A stretch of 64,000 nt of DNA from Bermanella sp036960565 (lineage in GTDB: Bacteria > Pseudomonadota > Gammaproteobacteria > Pseudomonadales > Oceanobacteraceae), in NCBI GenBank assembly GCA_036960565.1, contig JBALXQ010000032.1:7952-71951 (forward strand), given 5' to 3'. Made by a program: the position numbers and the translations under genes. The notes beneath the pieces were generated by a model. The model searched no databases, had not been told where the DNA came from, and worked only from the letters and a program-made list of their open reading frames with translations. Positions 63,000 through 64,000 of this stretch are shown here, one piece after another. The first letter of the stretch is position 1, and every line of letters starts with the position of its first letter.

Positions 63000-64000
63000 T
63001 TTTCTTCTAGTACCTCCCAAGATACTGGAGTACCACGTTCCACATCTTGATTTAGTTTTCGGCCTATTACATCTGGATAAAATTTTGGCGCCAATCCATA
63101 GCCTGGGCGAATACTTCGTACTGTAGTCTCATCCAATATCGATCCTTTAGTTGCATGTTGAACAAAATATAAAGACCGTCTAAACATAGAATTTCCTTTT
63201 TCAGACTCTTTTCTTTCGTAACTTGAGTAACCTAAAGCCGACCAAGCCTCCTTACTCTGAATGCACAAACCCTTTAATTCATCAGGCTCTAGAGAGAATG
63301 CTGAGTCGGGCCCCTTATCTTTTCGAGACAAAGTAAAATGTTTCTCAATAAAACTAGCGCCTAAAGCCACCGCTGATATAGACGCTGTAGTCCCTAAAGT
63401 ATGATCTGATAGCCCAGTGACAATAGAAAATCTGCTGGCCATGTCTTGAATAGTTTTTAGGTTTGACTCTTCAATTGGAGCTGGGTAGGCACTAATGCAA
63501 TGTAATAGAATAATTTCTTTGCAGCCATTAGAAAGTGCAGTATCAATAGATTCCTCAATTTCGACTAAATTAGCCATACCAGTAGAAATAATCATCGGTT
63601 TGCCTGTTCTAGCCACATACTCAATCAGAGGTAAATCAATCACTTCAAAGGATGCTATTTTGTACGCTGGGGTATTTAAATCTTCGAGCAGATCCACAGC
63701 CGTTTTATCAAATGGGGAGCTAAAACAGGTTATGTCTATTTTCCGAGCGTAGTCAAAAAGATCCTTATGCCATTCGAATGGCGTGTAAGCCTGTTTATAT
63801 AAATCGTAAAGATTATTTCCAGACCATAACCCCTCAGTAATTAGGAAGTCTGGTTTATTACAATCTATTGTTAATGTATCGGGTGTATAGGTTTGAAGTT
63901 TAACAGCGTCTGCACCACTTGATTTTGCGGCTAACATAATGGATTTTGCCTGTTCTATCTTTCCATTATGATTTGCAGAGACCTCCGCTACGATATAAGG
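62996..64000 (-). CDS. pseI: Pseudaminic acid synthase PseI (NeuB family), 5' end beyond the window
   Basis: Condenses phosphoenolpyruvate with a 6-deoxy-diamino-hexose to give pseudaminic acid. The frame continues without a start to the window end; the last bases encode PYIVAEVSANHNG, the usual N-terminal block, so only a few residues are missing. GADAVKLQTYTPDTLT, KIASFEVIDLPLIEYVA, GLSDHTLG and ALGASFIEKHFTL match PseI better than sialic acid synthases. A C-terminal antifreeze-like (SAF) domain is present. It heads the visible run pseI, Gfo/Idh, DegT, GT-B with overlapping genes. Confidence 0.9.
   Translation of the reverse strand, partial: PYIVAEVSANHNGKIEQAKSIMLAAKSSGADAVKLQTYTPDTLTIDCNKPDFLITEGLWSGNNLYDLYKQAYTPFEWHKDLFDYARKIDITCFSSPFDKTAVDLLEDLNTPAYKIASFEVIDLPLIEYVARTGKPMIISTGMANLVEIEESIDTALSNGCKEIILLHCISAYPAPIEESNLKTIQDMASRFSIVTGLSDHTLGTTASISAVALGASFIEKHFTLSRKDKGPDSAFSLEPDELKGLCIQSKEAWSALGYSSYERKESEKGNSMFRRSLYFVQHATKGSILDETTVRSIRPGYGLAPKFYPDVIGRKLNQDVERGTPVSWEVLEEK

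Overview
The window looks like part of the chromosome of a marine gammaproteobacterium, probably of an Oceanospirillales-like lineage. This is inferred from protein character and gene order; no database was searched. It is dominated by a polar-flagellum cluster with the FleQ / FleS-FleR / sigma-54 / sigma-28 hierarchy known from Pseudomonas and Vibrio. A 100-N assembly gap lies at 30848-30947.

Layout. 1-3211: the 3' part of an unidentified gene, then a REC-PAS-GGDEF-EAL cyclic-di-GMP protein, then a repeat array. 3621-9306: a MexEF-type RND pump pair with a divergent LysR regulator. 9307-16907 (minus): flhB, fliR, fliQ, fliP, fliO, fliN, fliM, fliL and fliK. 16989-19498 (minus): an HptB-HsbR-HsbA type phosphorelay / anti-sigma-antagonist module. 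19760-29847 (minus): cheB, cheD, cheR, a multi-PAS chemoreceptor, cheW, cheA, cheY and a STAS protein. 30251-37125 (minus): fliJ, fliI, fliH, fliG, fliF and fliE. 37447-42322 (minus): fleR, fleS and fleQ. 42692-54439: fliS, a TPR-methyltransferase (plus strand), fliD, flaG and fliC. 54649-64000: a Maf-type flagellin glycosyltransferase, a 2OG-oxygenase/GSCFA fusion, a formyltransferase, a GT-B-like protein, a DegT aminotransferase, a Gfo/Idh oxidoreductase and pseudaminic acid synthase (cut by the window end).

Regulation read from the sequence. Sigma-54 sites (GG-N10-GC) precede fliE, fleS, fliK, fliL, fliD, the TPR-methyltransferase and the Maf gene. Sigma-28 sites (TAAAGTAT-N11-GCCG-like) precede fliC, fliS and the oxygenase/GSCFA gene. 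The surface-modification genes are therefore wired into flagellar assembly, consistent with a glycosylated flagellin. FliC (1300 aa) and FliD (1317 aa) are both greatly enlarged by repeats of related type.

The most unusual signal is a set of intergenic arrays of short hairpins that present GGA in the loop, at 3.2-3.5, 37.2-37.4, 40.6-40.8 and 49.66-49.95 kb. Several units match the CsrA/RsmA binding consensus (RUACARGGAUGU) at 10-11 of 12 positions. The 49.7 kb array lies between the flaG terminator and the fliD sigma-54 promoter, carries at least 11 such hairpins and ends in a terminator-like stem, so it could be a CsrB/RsmZ-like decoy RNA. The 37.3 kb array is the untranslated leader of fliE. 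A non-coding REP-like repeat family remains the main alternative. The fliM-fliN and fliI-fliJ junctions also carry tandem, diverged copies of gene ends.
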